Shown here: positions 1-12,638 of the stretch, in pieces
Layout of the letters: each line of letters starts with the position of its first letter
Position numbering within the stretch: position 1 is the stretch's first letter
Assembly (NCBI GenBank): GCA_028622995.1
Contig: JAJQJQ010000026.1
Coordinates: forward strand, 310,001 to 374,000
Direction of reading: 5' to 3'
Origin: Panagrolaimus kolymaensis
Lineage: Eukaryota; Nematoda; Chromadorea; Rhabditida; Panagrolaimidae
DNA length: 64,000 nt
Position numbers and translations under genes: made by a program
Notes under the pieces: generated by a model
What the model was told of the DNA's origin: nothing
Seen by the model: only the letters and a program-made list of their open reading frames with translations
Databases searched by the model: none

Positions 1-926
1 TTACGAATGATTGGAAGAATTATTCGTTCCATAGTTCGATTATCAAGTGTTCAATATGATTTGGATGTTTTAATGCAACCGGTATTTTTGTTATTTTTAT
101 TATTAAAAAGCTAAATATTTAATTTAATTTTAGGGCTTTTCCGGTGACTTAACTGCTGCAACAATAAGAAAAGCAGCAAATATTTCAAGTGGAGCTAAAC
201 AAGCTTCAAGTCATCAAAAGAAAAAATTATATGAACAAACTTTAATGCTTAGAAAAGTTAAATCTTATCTTAGCACTTTGCAAGTAATTGATTCTGAACT
301 TGAATTGGATCGAATGTCAGTGGAATGTGAACCATTGCCGCCTGGTGCTTCGATGATTGGTTCAAGTTCGGCAGCACAACAACGTCGACGAGGACCTTCT
401 CCTTCGCCCAGTAGCCTTTCATCACATTCAAATCAATCAGATCAAAAAAACCAACAAAGATTTGGTCCAAAATTTGGTAAGAGGTTAACATAATTTTTTA
501 TAGTCGGTAAAAACAAAATAAAACATATTTAAATTTTTAGGCGTTGAATCCCCGCAAGCAGTACAAAAAATGCTTTCTTTAGTTCAAACATCCCGAGTTA
601 AAGCTACTTCTGCTGCACCAGGTTCAAGACCGCCAACTCATCAATTGCCAATACCATCATCATCAAATAATTCAACAACAGCAACAAATACCTCAAAAAA
701 ATCTTCAGCTTCTTCTTCAACAACGACAACAAGTGCAACAATGGCTACAGTTGGAAGCAGTAGTAATAGTCATAATGGGTCGCAATCAGGTGCAGGTGCT
801 ACACCAAAAATGGTTCGACGAATGCCTTCATTTTCAAAAGATCAACAACAACACCAACAAAATAATTCATCATCTGGTGCTAAAAACCATAAGGAAATGG
901 GAGTGGATGTAGGAACAGCTCAATAA
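1..926 (+). CDS. pxf-1: PDZ-GEF/RapGEF2-like Rap guanine nucleotide exchange factor, C-terminal end (5' truncated by window)
   Basis: Exons 1-81, 134-476 and 541-926, introns GT-AG, stop TAA at 924-926. The spliced product carries two blocks that I recognise from the region just after the RasGEF catalytic domain of vertebrate RapGEF2/6: a KKLYEQ...RKVKSYLS helix block followed by a CEPLP motif, and a short FGVESPQAVQKMLSL block that matches the FGINSPQALKKILSL motif of RapGEF2. The rest is Ser/Thr/Gln-rich low-complexity tail. PDZ, cNMP-binding and catalytic domains must lie upstream of the window. The family activates Rap1/Rap2 at junctions and membranes. Assignment rests on those two short blocks, so the subfamily is firm but paralogue identity is not. 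Confidence 0.8.
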
Positions 927-3900
927 AAACAAAACAAAAAAGCAAATGTGAAAAGATTTTTTTTCAAACATAATTTATTGTGATTTTTTTGTGCAGCGGT
1001 CCTGAAAAAATTTTTTGTTTGTGTATATTTTAAAGAATTTGTAAATCGTTCATATTACTTACATATATCAAAATTAATTATTTATGCATCCTCTCAACAA
1101 CAACAAAAAAAATTTCATTTTTTCGTTACTCTTTTTTGAACCTCTTTTTTGTCACTTGCATATATCTCTCGTTTTCATCAATTTTTACGGATCTACTATA
1201 TTTTTTATTTTCCTAAAAAAATAATATATACATTTTTTCCTTGCTCATTCATTTTTTGTGTTATATGCAATGATAACTGGTTTTAACTTACAAAAAACTA
1301 TATTTTTATATCCTTGTTTTTTTAATAATGTATCTTTTTGTTCATTTAAAAAAACAACAACACATGTAATTATTTTTTCTACGGTGCCTAAATGCAAATA
1401 TAGCTTACGCGCCTTATATTCATTTCTCTTTTATTTCTTTTTTCTTTTTTAACTTTACATATTTCTTTTTGGCACACATTTCTTATTCTTAATTTCAGTT
1501 TCAGTTTTTTTGGCCATAAAAAAAAGTTTAAACCCTTTTTAATTTTGTCCAGTATGCCCGTATAGGCTTCATTTTTTTAATGTTATTGTTTTTCAATTAT
1601 TTTATTTAATATTGCCAGAGATATATAATTCGAAGTTCGAATAAAAGTATATAATTTTTTTTTACATATTTGTGTAATTTATTACATTTTAGTAATTTTA
1701 GTAATAATTTTAAAACCTTTTTTTCTAAGATTATAAAAAAATCACAGGAAAAAGAGGTTTAAAAAAATAAATATAAACTTTGGTTGAATTTAAAAGATTT
1801 TCTTAGCAATGAGAGAAAGGATCAAAGTAAATAATAGAAAAGAAAAAAGTGATATTCACAAACTTTAAGCGAATTTATCACGCAACAAACAGTTTATTAT
1901 CGAAGATTTCCAGTTTTGTGTTTACTTTGTTTAACTTACCCGACTTAACCTATAATACATATTTACCTACAATCATTTCCGCACACTTTTTCTTTTGTTA
2001 TTTTTTCATTTTCATTTGTAATCTGTTTATGACGAAAGAAATTGATCATTGATTAGAAGAAAGACACAAATCGATCATGGAAATAGTAAACATTTTTATG
2101 AATAAAAAAAGAATCCAGATTTTCGCCACTAAAAAAAGGAAAAAACACATTTTTGATCTTTTTCTTTTTTGAATTAAAGAATGCTTTTTATTTTTTTCGT
2201 TGTTTGTAAAATATGTAATTATTTATTTTTAACTATTCATTAGAAAAGTTGTTTCCTTTTTAATGCATTTTTGAGGTCGGATATAAGCGATGAAGCGTCC
2301 CAGAACTTTAATTGGCTCTTTTTTTATGTATGCGGTTATGAAACTAGTTTAGTCGTTTGAAAGGAAAAATAAATTTTTAAAAACAAAGTTCATAAAGTTC
2401 GATAAATTATTTTTATGATTTTTCGAAAAATTTATTTATTTTTACCAAGCAAATTAATTTAATTTGATTCAATCATTATATTTTTTTGGTGGAAAAAGGA
2501 AAGAAGAAAAATAGGATAACCCAACTCGAGCGATTTTTATTTTTAACTTTTGAATATTTATCTGATTTGTCATTAGACTGGACTGTTTGTTAAAAGTTTA
2601 AAAAAAATCGTTGATTCAAGCTTTTCGCAAACATAACAAAGAATTTACTTTATGATTAAGCCATGTGTGAAAAAAGAGACTCTTGCCAGCCGCCTGTCTG
2701 AAGTGGGACTTAAACAATGAGTTTGATTTTTGGCTTTTCAATTTAATTCCCAATTTTTTGTACCTAAAAATTTTTATTCCTAAAAACGAACTTTTAATAT
2801 ATTAGTTTTTTTGAACACCTCAAACTTCTATAAAAGACAGTTTTTTGGGGAAGTTTAAAAAAAATGGTTCCTCGATTTTAATCTCACTTTGAAATCTGGA
2901 ACGGTGTAGTAATAATGACATGGAGATCTCCTATCAGCTTTACTAGCCTAAGGGTATAAAAAAAAAGTTTTGGCAATAAATTGTTTTATAACATTTATTT
3001 CGTCTCATCTATTTTTTTCAACTTCTTTTTTTCTGATGTTGTTTAGCAAAAAAAGAAAAAGAGCTTAACACAACAGGACAAACATCATATTTAAGAGCAA
3101 AGTCGAATACATATATATAAATATTCACATCCGATCCGGTTTTGGGCGTTAAGTTAGTCGTTGTTGGCGTTGTTGTTGAAGAGGAGTTCAGATGCGCAAC
3201 TCAACAACGACAACGTAAAAAAATAAAAAGCTACGTGCGTTGATCTTCTTTTTTTCGTGTGAAAAAAGAGGGGGAAAAGTTGCTTGCGCATAATAATATC
3301 TTTGCTGCTGCATCCTCTTCTGATTCAGTACATGCATACAGCAGCAGATCAGATCAGGGTCGACAGGGCCGCCTGAGGGTGGCGATGATGATGATGGCTA
3401 CGACGTTACTTTCACTTTCACCTAAATCAACCGGTTAGTTTAGATAGATAAATGATTTGGCCATGAAAAAAGAAAAAAGGAAAAGAAATAAACAATTTTT
3501 AAGCAGTAAAATTTGTTGGAGAAGGATAAAATGTTTTCGGAAAAATGAAAAAAAGAAGAATTTTGTTTTGATATTTTTCATTATTATTGTGTTCAAAAAA
3601 ATATTTACATGAAATGGAACTTGTTTGTTTTTGATCTAAAAAGCTATTTTATTTGTTTATTTTTAACTTTAAAAAAAATTTAAGTTTTGTCGTCGTTTCT
3701 TTATTTCTTTCTAGATTTATCGCGAATTTTGCCTTCCTGGAAATTAAATTAAGTTATGTTTTATTTATTTCTATTTTGTGCATTGATGGAAACACACAAT
3801 GTACAATGATGGCCCTGAATTTTTTTGCCCAAAGTTTTTCCATTTCTTGAAGAAATAATTTTTTAAAAGCCCGAATTAATTTTGTGGAAATTTCTATCAA

Positions 3901-6900
3901 TTATTCTTTTTCCTCATAATTTAATTTTTGATGACTTTTTTTACTGATGTTACAAAGCATCACATCGTCGACAATGTACTTTAGTGAAAGTTCTAAGAAC
4001 AAAGAACCAAAGATAGGATAAATTGTTTGCTCCTTCCTTCTTCGAGCTTTATGTCAATCACGAGTTAGCCATGTAAGAATGTTTTCCATTTCCGCAGCCA
4101 TCATATTTTTTTTTGTTTGAACTTTAAAACCTATGTTTTTACAAACTAAGTGTTGTTGTAAAAATAAATTCTTTTCATCGCTTTTTTTCTTCATCCGCTT
4201 CGAGCATCATCAGCTGATTTTAAGTAGAAAGCATTTAGCAACAACAAAAAAAATTTTTTAACAAGCTTAAAAGCACAAAGATTTTTTTTTTCATTCATTT
4301 TTTAAATCAACGTTTAGTTTTTTTTATTCTCCAGAAGATAAAGATGTTTGTTATTTGAGGTTTGCACTGTTTATTTTTTCTTCTTCAATAAACCTATTGA
4401 CCTATTCACGTGAAAAAAATAAGTGAGTAAGTAGGTTTTTATTTTCTTTGAATCATAAATCCTTCAGTTTTTTTTTCTTTTGATCTGTTAATTTTTGCAC
4501 AATTTTTTTTTCCAATCAAAATAAGAGGAAGTTCCCTCTTCTAACTGTACTCAAAGTGCTCCTCTTGACAAAAGTTATTTTTCTCCCTTTTTTTTCTCCA
4601 TCACCGCGAGCAAAAAAAAAAAAGAAAGAAATAATATAAACTCATTATTTTCTTTTTTTATTGTAGTAATTTTTACGCGCTTAAAACCCCTCAAAATTTG
4701 TTATGTTTGAAGAACAGATAGACGATTCATTTGTTGCTGTTGCTGTGGCTGAACGGCTACCTTATATTTTTTTATTTTGTGAGGCGCGCAAAACACTTTT
4801 TTTTCTTTTTAACCTTTGAGGATAATCATCGGCGCCAGCTTTCCGGGTCTCGATTTTCATTCACTTTACCATCACAATCGACTGCCTCCCTGGCGCCGGA
4901 TTTTGCAAAAAAATAAAGAAAAATAATAAAGAACAAAAACATGAAGTAACTTTTTTTATTTAGCAGTTAGCTACTATCCAAAAAAAATAAAATGTAAATA
5001 ATAAGTAAAAAAAAGTGTTGTGCGCTGCTGCGTGTGGTGTATATGAAACGTCTTTTTTAACAAAAGGAAAAAATATATAAATACCATTTTTATATTTATT
5101 TTTTGATATTTTAATGAATGAACGGAAACAATAAAATTGAGTTTTTTAATCTTTGTTTATTTAAGAAATTATTTTAGGTTTTGAATGGTTTATATTTTCT
5201 CTCCATTTTCGGTACTTTTTTCTATTAATCATTGTTGAATGGATGAGAAGGCGACGAAAGCGTACAAAAGCTTTTTAAAAAGATGACCTCCTAATAATTC
5301 TTGAAGAAGAAAAAAACACTTTTATTAACTTGAACTTTAAAAAGATGTCAATGACTAACTTATTAACTAGAGACAAGTAAAGCTAAAGAAAATTTATTTT
5401 CGTGTTTCTCTCATTTTCTTTAAAGAAAAAGGGTAGTTTTAAATTTTTATGGATCATAATCTAAAAAAATGCTGATGCGAGAAAAATATTTTTCCCTGGT
5501 CATGAGAATGAAAAGGCGCTACTAAACGCGACCATTTTCACGGGCTTTCTCCGTCTGCTTATCAGTAAAAAAAACAACACCATATTCGCCTTTTCTTTTT
5601 GGAAGTTGGTCTAAATAAAGAAGCGCTTAAAGTTTAAAATAAACTAAATAATGATCAGTAATCATCATCATCTTATTAAAGTTTATTTACATTATTGAAA
5701 GAGAGAACGAGGTATTGTTTATTTGTGGTTTAGAGCCAAACTATCAACATTTATTTGAAAGATTTCTGGCGCCTAGCTGTGTGTATTTTAAAAAGTGAAG
5801 TTCGGTTTTTATGATCTCAAATTTTTTGATTTAAAAAAAAATCACGCAGATTTTTTTTATCTAACTTTGACATAGCTTTTCATGGATAATGTTTTCCTTG
5901 ATACTTTTAACTTTTTACTCTTGATTGCTGTTACAGGTTGTAACAGAAGTATTACCTTATTACCCCCACTTGAAAGTGCACATTCTTCCAACAAACTCGA
6001 GATCAAATGATGTTGATGATGTTATTATGCAAAGAAAGAAGCAGCAACATTCTTTTGTTGCAAAAAAAAAATGCTTCACACGTCTCGAAAAAAAAATAAT
6101 CATCAAACAAGTTTTTTTACAAATGTTTGATGGTGGGGAACAAAAAAAATTGTGACAAAGCTTAATGTTAAATACTTTTGTAAGTATGTATATTTTTTTT
6201 AGCTCTTGAAGCTTTGCTGAAGCAACGAAAAATTTAATATTATCTTTTTTCTTCCTCCGTTCGTTTTTTGCAAGTGTTTCTTTTTCTTTTCAAGTCGAAG
6301 TCCACCGTTTAAAAATGGTTTCTAGATCAAGAAAAAATTTTAGTCATGCATACTTTAAATATGCGTCAGCACAACATGTTTTTTTAATCATTAAGGAAAT
6401 TTAATTTCTTCTTCCCCATAAAAAGGTTTTCCTCTTTTTTCTTGATCGAAATAAAAAAAAAATGACAGTACAGAGGTTATTTTGATTTTTTTTCGTTTCA
6501 ATTTTGTTTTGAGTCAGCAAAAATTTTAATTTTCTTTTCTTTTTTTTTCGTCTTCTTCCTCCTCTGCATTCCTTTTATTTTTATGGACGCTAATGGGTTT
6601 TTTTTGTTTGTAAGAAGGGACAACAAATAATGTAAAAGGCCATTAGCATTTTTTATTACTTTCTTTTTAACTAAAAGCTTCTTTTATTTTATTTTTTTTT
6701 GAATTTTTGCGTTTGAAACATTTATTTTTATGTATTTAACGGAAAAAAAACCATTATATTTTTTTTATTTTTACAAAAACAAGACAGGACAAAAATGACA
6801 AGAAGAAAAAAAATATGGAAGAGGAGAGGCGCCAAGAGGTTAACGCCTACTCTACTCGCAACAGCAGCGTAAAAATAAATTAAGGAGGTTTTTTGATGTT

Positions 6901-8419
6901 TGTATGTCGGATTCCGCGATTCTTAAAGGGTGCTTCGACAAAAAAAAAATCATTCATTCATTTATTCATTTTTTCCTTCATGCTTATTAAATCAAAGTTA
7001 AAAAATTTAGTTACTTACAAAATAATTACATTTTTTTCCGTTTTTTTTACTTAAAAATTATTTTGAACTTTAATCTAAAGGTTTTCCTAATTTTTTTCTA
7101 TCTTTTTTAAAAAAAAAAAGACAAAGTAAACTTACTTTTTTTTCCAAGGAAGCAAACGCGCATCCATTTCATTGAAGCTTGCAAGAAAAAAATAAAATTA
7201 ATTTGTTTAATTAAAGGCCACTTTTTTTCGTTTCGGTGCATTTATCCTTTCTCTTAAACTCTTTTTTTAAACTTTATGTCAATATTTAACACCAAGAGTC
7301 AGTAACAAACACAAACTTAACTGACCAGTAGTGTTAAATTACCGACCGACCGACAAAAAAGTCGGTAAATTCAGAAAATTGTCGGTATGGAAATTGCTCC
7401 CGGTCGATAAAGTCGGTAAAAAGTCGGTATAAAAATATGGTCGGTCGGTAAATCAGTCGGTAATAAGTCGGTATAAAAATTTTTTTCGAGTTAAAAATTA
7501 GAAAAAATTTTCAGTTTTTAGTCAAAAATACATTTTTTTAAATGCTAAAGTGACAATAACATCAAAAAATTAGTATTTCTATTAACTTTTTAAGAAAAAC
7601 AAATCCTAATAAGAACTTGAAAAAAAATGTCGGTATAAAATTTTGTCGGTCGGTAAAGTCGGTAAAATGTCGGTATAAAAAAACGGTCGGTCGGTAAATC
7701 GGTAGGTAAAAAGTCGGTCGGTAAGTCGGTAATTACCGACTTTTCGGTCGGTAATTTAACACTACTGACCAGGTCGAGATAAAGAGAGCACAGTTTGAGG
7801 AAAAAAACTTAAGTGTAAGTTCCGAGAAGAACAAAAAAAATTTGACTGTCATCATCATTAAGTTGGGGTTAATTTTTTTTGAGGACGTAAAACCTTTTTT
7901 TGCTTCTAAATTACATGTTTACATTTCAATCTTCTTCTATGTGGTTGGCAAAAACTAAATTTTCTTGAGATTATCTTTTTTTGTCTGTTTTATAATTTTC
8001 TTTTTTTCAATAATGATGATTTGCTCTTTCCAAAAATAAATTCAAGAAAAATCACGTCAAAATGTTTTAAAAATAAAAATTCAATTGAATAAGGCATATT
8101 TTTCATTCATTTACAGCCCACGTAAAGCATCATTTTTAACACCTTTTTTTATTCCTTTGCTTCATGATGATTTTTCTCTTCTTCCTTTGTTTTTGTTTTG
8201 ATGACGCGTAAAATGATTTTTGTTTGTTCCTCCCATTTTTTTTTACCATTCACGACCTTTCGCGTATTTAAAAACACCATCGCCACGAAAAAGCATTCTC
8301 ATTATCAGCTGTTTTATAGCTCTTCCAACAAAGCCAAGCCAGCTGAAAACCCAAGCAGGGGTCTCGATCTACTGCTAACCCTAGAAAAAAAAGGTTAAAA
8401 AAATAGAACAAAAATCAAA
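927..8419. other. 7.5 kb gene-free stretch
   Basis: No convincing coding exon on either strand. The sequence is dominated by A/T homopolymers. Local GC-richer islands occur near 3130-3420 (repeated GTTG/CAAC and GATGAT units) and 4820-4900 (two GGCGCC sites), and could be regulatory or untranslated exons. An acceptor-like CTGTTACAG at about 5937 precedes a short open frame of unrecognised sequence. The only clear structure is the inverted-repeat element at 7329-7764. The stretch separates the 3' end of the RapGEF gene from the start of the QSOX gene, both on the plus strand. Confidence 0.6.
7329..7764. mobile_element. hAT-like non-autonomous element built of GTCGGTA repeats
   Basis: Perfect 8-bp target duplication CTGACCAG at 7321-7328 and 7765-7772. 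Terminal inverted repeats begin TAGTGTTAAATTACCGACCG and match exactly at the right end. The interior consists largely of GTCGGTAAA-type units, mostly in one orientation with the opposite orientation at the ends, and no coding capacity. An 8-bp duplication with a TAGTG/CAGNG-like terminus is characteristic of the hAT superfamily. It shares its architecture, but not its sequence, with the elements at 23871 and 28510. Confidence 0.85.
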
Positions 8420-10629
8420 ATGTTCTTCGCGTTTCAAAAATGCATAGTATCCATATCTTTGGTGATATTATTAATATCAGAAGAATGTCATGCTTCAATA
8501 TCAACGATGACATATGTGCCACAAGGAAATAATCCATTATTATATCAACCTGGCGCAGAACCAATAATGCATTTAGATCAAGCAACATTTACTGATACAA
8601 TTTTTGATCCAACTAAACATAATTCTTTTATTGTTGAATTTTATGCAGATTGGTAAGTCAAATAACTAAAAAGTTTCAACTTTTTAAAATTGTATTTTTT
8701 CTATAGGTGTGGCCATTGCCGAGCATTTGCACCATATTATCGTGAATTTGCCAGTTTGGTATCAACTTGGGGTGAAGTTACCCGAGTTTCAGCTATTAAC
8801 TGTGCAGATAGTTTCAATGCTCAAGTTTGCAGAGATAATGGTGTAGCATATTTTCCTATGATTAAAGTAACAAAATTTAATAATTCGAAAATAGTTAAAT
8901 CTAGGTTTTTAGTATTTCCCTCGACATTCAACAGGTTATAACGATGGAATTTCATTAGAAGCAGCACATTCAGGAACAAATTTGCGTGATCAACTTGCAA
9001 ATAAAGTTTTAAATGAATATTCAAGAATGCCATATCCTGATTGGCCTAATTTCCATTATCTTGATGTGAATCGTCAAACAAAATTCGATGATCTTTGGAA
9101 TGGTGTTGGAAATACAGCAAATTATTTAGTTATTATTTTTGAACATTATGATGGCGCTGGTGCTGAGGTAACTTATCAAAAAAGCAATTTAAAAAAAACA
9201 TTTGCAATTTAAAAGAATTTTTTTAGTTCATGCTTAATTTATTCCCTTATCGCGCACTTGTGGGTGGTCGACGTGCTTTATCTTCCACTCCACTCGTTCA
9301 AATGCTCCAAATTACAACATTTCCTTATGTTGCCATGTTTAAACGTGGTGATCAACAAGCTGTTTTTATGGGACCGTAAGCGCTTAATTTCACTTACCAA
9401 TTTCAAAGTTAATAAGAGTGTTAAACTTTTAGTTATATGCCAACAACAATTCAAGAAGTTGTAAATAGAATTCAACCTGGACAATTTATCACTCCAGCAC
9501 CCATACAAACAACAACTCGAAGAAAAATAGATTTAATTGATTGTAATAAAGAGCCTGAACGATGCGCAGGATTATACTTTGCATCTGAAACCGATATGCT
9601 TAAGGCTATGTATTCGGCATTACATGATGAAGTAGTCCGTACGAACGATCGAATAGATGGTCAAAATTTTACGAATCTTTATAATTTTGTTTCATTGCTC
9701 TCTGAGGTATGCGTGCATAAAATGAAAAGTTAATCCACCAAAATATTTACATTCATTTTTTTAGCATTTCCCGTCATTTACATTTGCTAATAGCGATTCT
9801 CGACGACGTCTCGCTCGACAATCCACCTCAATGGTATGTTAAATTTTTGTTAAACAAAGCATTAATGGAAGGAAAATAAGGAAGGAATTTTTTTTAGGTA
9901 TTAAAAAAAAGTGAACGTGCAAAAATGGTTTTTGCACATATGAAACAATTCTTAGATCAAAAAGATGGAATGGTTACAGCTAGTGATTGGAAAAATCAAT
10001 TTGAAAGCATTGAAGTGAGTAAAAAAAAAGTCTAGAAGGCGCAAGAAAAATTACATAAAATTAAATTTCCAGAGAGTTTATGGTCATCCATTCCCAGTAA
10101 ATGCCACATGGCAACATTGTGCTGGAAGCTTTCCAGAATATCGGGGTTATACTTGTGGTTTATGGAGTACTTTCCATATGCTCACTGTACATACTTACAT
10201 GGATACAATTAAAAGTAAGATAACATAATCTTAGCAAAATTCAATCCATAGTTGTTTTTTTTAGATCGAAATGCTAACCCATTAAAACCCTTAAAAGCCA
10301 TACAAGGATGGGTTAATTCCTTCTTTGGCTGCCAACATTGTAAAGAACATTTTATGCATATGACAACTGTATTATTTCCTATGAGTGAACGTCGAGTTCG
10401 ACATAGTCATGATATGATAATGTATCTTTGGCGAGCCCATAATATTGTCAACAATCGTTTGCATGGAGATACCACGGAAGATCCCCAATTTACCAAATAC
10501 CAATTCCCTCCTGTATTTCTTTGTCCCACATGCCATTCTGGTGGACATTTTAGTCGTCGTCAAGTTCGGAATTTTCTTTTACGTTATTATGCTAATATTC
10601 GACCACATCATTGGTCCCATTCACTTTAA
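8420..10629 (+). CDS. qsox: Quiescin sulfhydryl oxidase (QSOX)
   Basis: Nine exons: 8420-8652, 8707-8866, 8913-9167, 9227-9375, 9433-9706, 9765-9833, 9898-10014, 10073-10214, 10265-10629 (587 aa). A hydrophobic signal peptide leads the protein. A thioredoxin domain follows, with the WCGHC active site split across the first intron. Then come a second redox-inactive thioredoxin-like region, a helical linker, and an ERV/ALR FAD-binding sulfhydryl oxidase domain with the GCQHC redox pair, the downstream HSHDMIMYLWRAHNIVN FAD helix and a CPTC pair. The family oxidises protein thiols to disulfides with reduction of oxygen to peroxide, in the secretory pathway or outside the cell. The protein ends soon after the ERV domain, so there is no C-terminal membrane anchor like that of vertebrate QSOX1. 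Confidence 0.93.
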
Positions 10630-11169
10630 AACAATTTTTAAAACAACTTTTTAATGTGAAAAAAAAACTACAACAACGGGTTGCTTCTTTGACGTGTTTT
10701 TCTTTTATTTTTATAATTTGTTATTTTTCATTATTTTGTACATACTGTAGAAATCTCAAAATTTAATAGAAATTTTCTTTTATTTTTCTTTTCTTAAAAA
10801 ATACGAGCATTGAACCTATCAAAAAATGCAATTTTCTCAGTGATTATTTTTTAGAGGTGTTTATCTTTCTTCTTTTGTTTTTTTTGTTCGTTAGAAATTA
10901 AAGTAGTTTATTAAATCCCGAGTTTTCTTTTATTTTTGTAAATAATTAATAAAAAATAATGCTTTATTCAAATAATACATAGTTTCATACACTTCGACGA
11001 CGAAAAAATGAGAATATCTAGAATATGAAAGGCGTTTATAGAAAAAAAAATTTTTAAAACAAAGATAAAATAAATCATTTCGCAATATTAAAAATAAATT
11101 TAATTAATAAAAATTTTTATAAAATTTAAAAATTAATATTAAATTTGTACTGTTTTATTAAAATTATTA
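10630..11169. other. Convergent intergenic region
   Basis: 3' flanks of the QSOX gene and of the small Cys-rich gene. A/T-rich, with an AATAAA-like motif near 10950; no coding signal seen. Confidence 0.5.
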
Positions 11170-11667
11170 TTATTGAGACGCAAAATCAATTTCATCTTCA
11201 ATTCCTTTTCTAAAATGGAAGGATTTGACTGGGAAGGCACTGTGTGGGAAAGAATTATGAATAACCACTGTAACATTATTATACTGAGGGCATTCAGCGA
11301 TATCAATTCCAATACAACAATGATAATCAATTTGATTATGCCAACAGCAAACTGTTGAAGGATCAGTCTAAAAATAACTTTGGGTTTTGAAATTTAAAAA
11401 AGGATTAAAAATTATTACCTTGTCATCTAAAGCATTCAAGCAAAGATTAGTTTGATGTGGAAGACATTTGCGTGGACCTCCATCAGGTCGATAAAGAGGT
11501 CGAGTGCCTCTGGGGCATGGTAAAACTACCATTCGAGGTGGAGGGGCACTATTTGTTACTTCTAAAAAAATCATAAAGGTTAGGAAAACTATTTAAAGAA
11601 ATCTAAGACCAAATAACTAACCAAAAATTACAGAAAACAAAGCAAAAAATAATACAAATTTATTCAT
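11170..11667 (-). CDS. Small secreted cysteine-rich protein
   Basis: Three exons on the minus strand (11622-11667, 11419-11561, 11170-11367) give 128 residues in frame. The first 15 residues are a strong signal peptide (MNKFVLFFALFSVIF). The mature part has eight cysteines in the order PC, KC, LC, VCC, HCC, EC. The spacing recalls the small extracellular Cys-rich modules common in nematode secreted proteins, but I cannot name the family. The C-terminal third lacks cysteines and is charged. There is no membrane segment. It is probably an extracellular or cuticle-associated protein. Confidence 0.72.
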
Positions 11668-12638
11668 TTTTTAGAATTTATATATTTTTTAATGAAAAAA
11701 TTTAAAAATCGTCTGTCTTCTGTCTCCAACTTAAATTGAGAGCAGCCCCAACTTAACTTTGTCGGATACACCACACAAAAGAATCAAGAAGTAAAATGAT
11801 ATGAGAGAAGACAATAAACGAAGAAGGAGAAAAAAAAATAATTTGGGTTACACCTGGAAAAAAAGAGAAATCTCGATTTCATGCCTTTAGGCGATTGTAT
11901 TTTAAGGATGGAAATAAAGTTTTCCTGAGCGTAAAAAAAGACGATCATAAAATTCGAAAGAAAAGATATACATAATTTCTTTCTATCAAGAAAATTTTTT
12001 TAATAAATGAAAATGAAACTTTAAAAAATTGAAAAGTGAAATTGAAATATCTCTCCTTTTTCTAGACATCTGGCATGGATGATGACGATGATGACAAAGG
12101 AGGAAAGCAAAAGTTTGAAAATGAAAAGTCGTCATGCAAGGATGAAATAAAAAGTATAAAAATTGTGCCAAAATAAAAAAAAAGTGCTATTTTATTTCTC
12201 TTCAATTTGTGGCCTGCCATAATAAAGCAGCGGCGGCATCTCCAAAATAAAAACACAACATTGGACCTCAATTTTTGGAAGCTTGAAACAAAAAGTGGAA
12301 AAGAAAAAATGCAAACAACAATTGTTTCACAGAAAGAAAGAAAAAACAATATCTACTAACTCCATCTCTATCTTTGCTACATCAGAAGCGCAAAGCCACA
12401 AGCATATGTACATAGCTCAAATATTTTCATTCCTTTTTTTGCCGCTTTTTTGTGCTTTTATAATTTGCATTTAACTTTTATTATTATTAAAAACCACTTT
12501 AAGTTTATTAAATTTTTTAATATTGTTTAAACTTCTTACATTACCTTTTAATTTATAAAAAAAGTAAAAATAGAAAGCTACGAAAAATAACTTTTATTTT
12601 TGGCAAGCACGGGGTAATAAATTTAATTTTTAAATATA
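11668..12638. other. Intergenic region between two minus-strand genes
   Basis: Upstream region of the Cys-rich gene and 3' flank of the GABA-B receptor gene. Short open frames here are low-complexity, have no splice support and do not look coding. Confidence 0.5.

Noticed and set aside
5925..6155. 76-codon open frame after a CTGTTACAG acceptor
   Set aside because: No partner exon, no recognisable domain, and poly-Lys content typical of A-rich non-coding DNA. Kept only as a remark in the gene-free entry.
12062..12349. 95-codon minus-strand open frame
   Set aside because: Phe/Ser-rich translation of A/T-rich DNA, no splice support and no motif.
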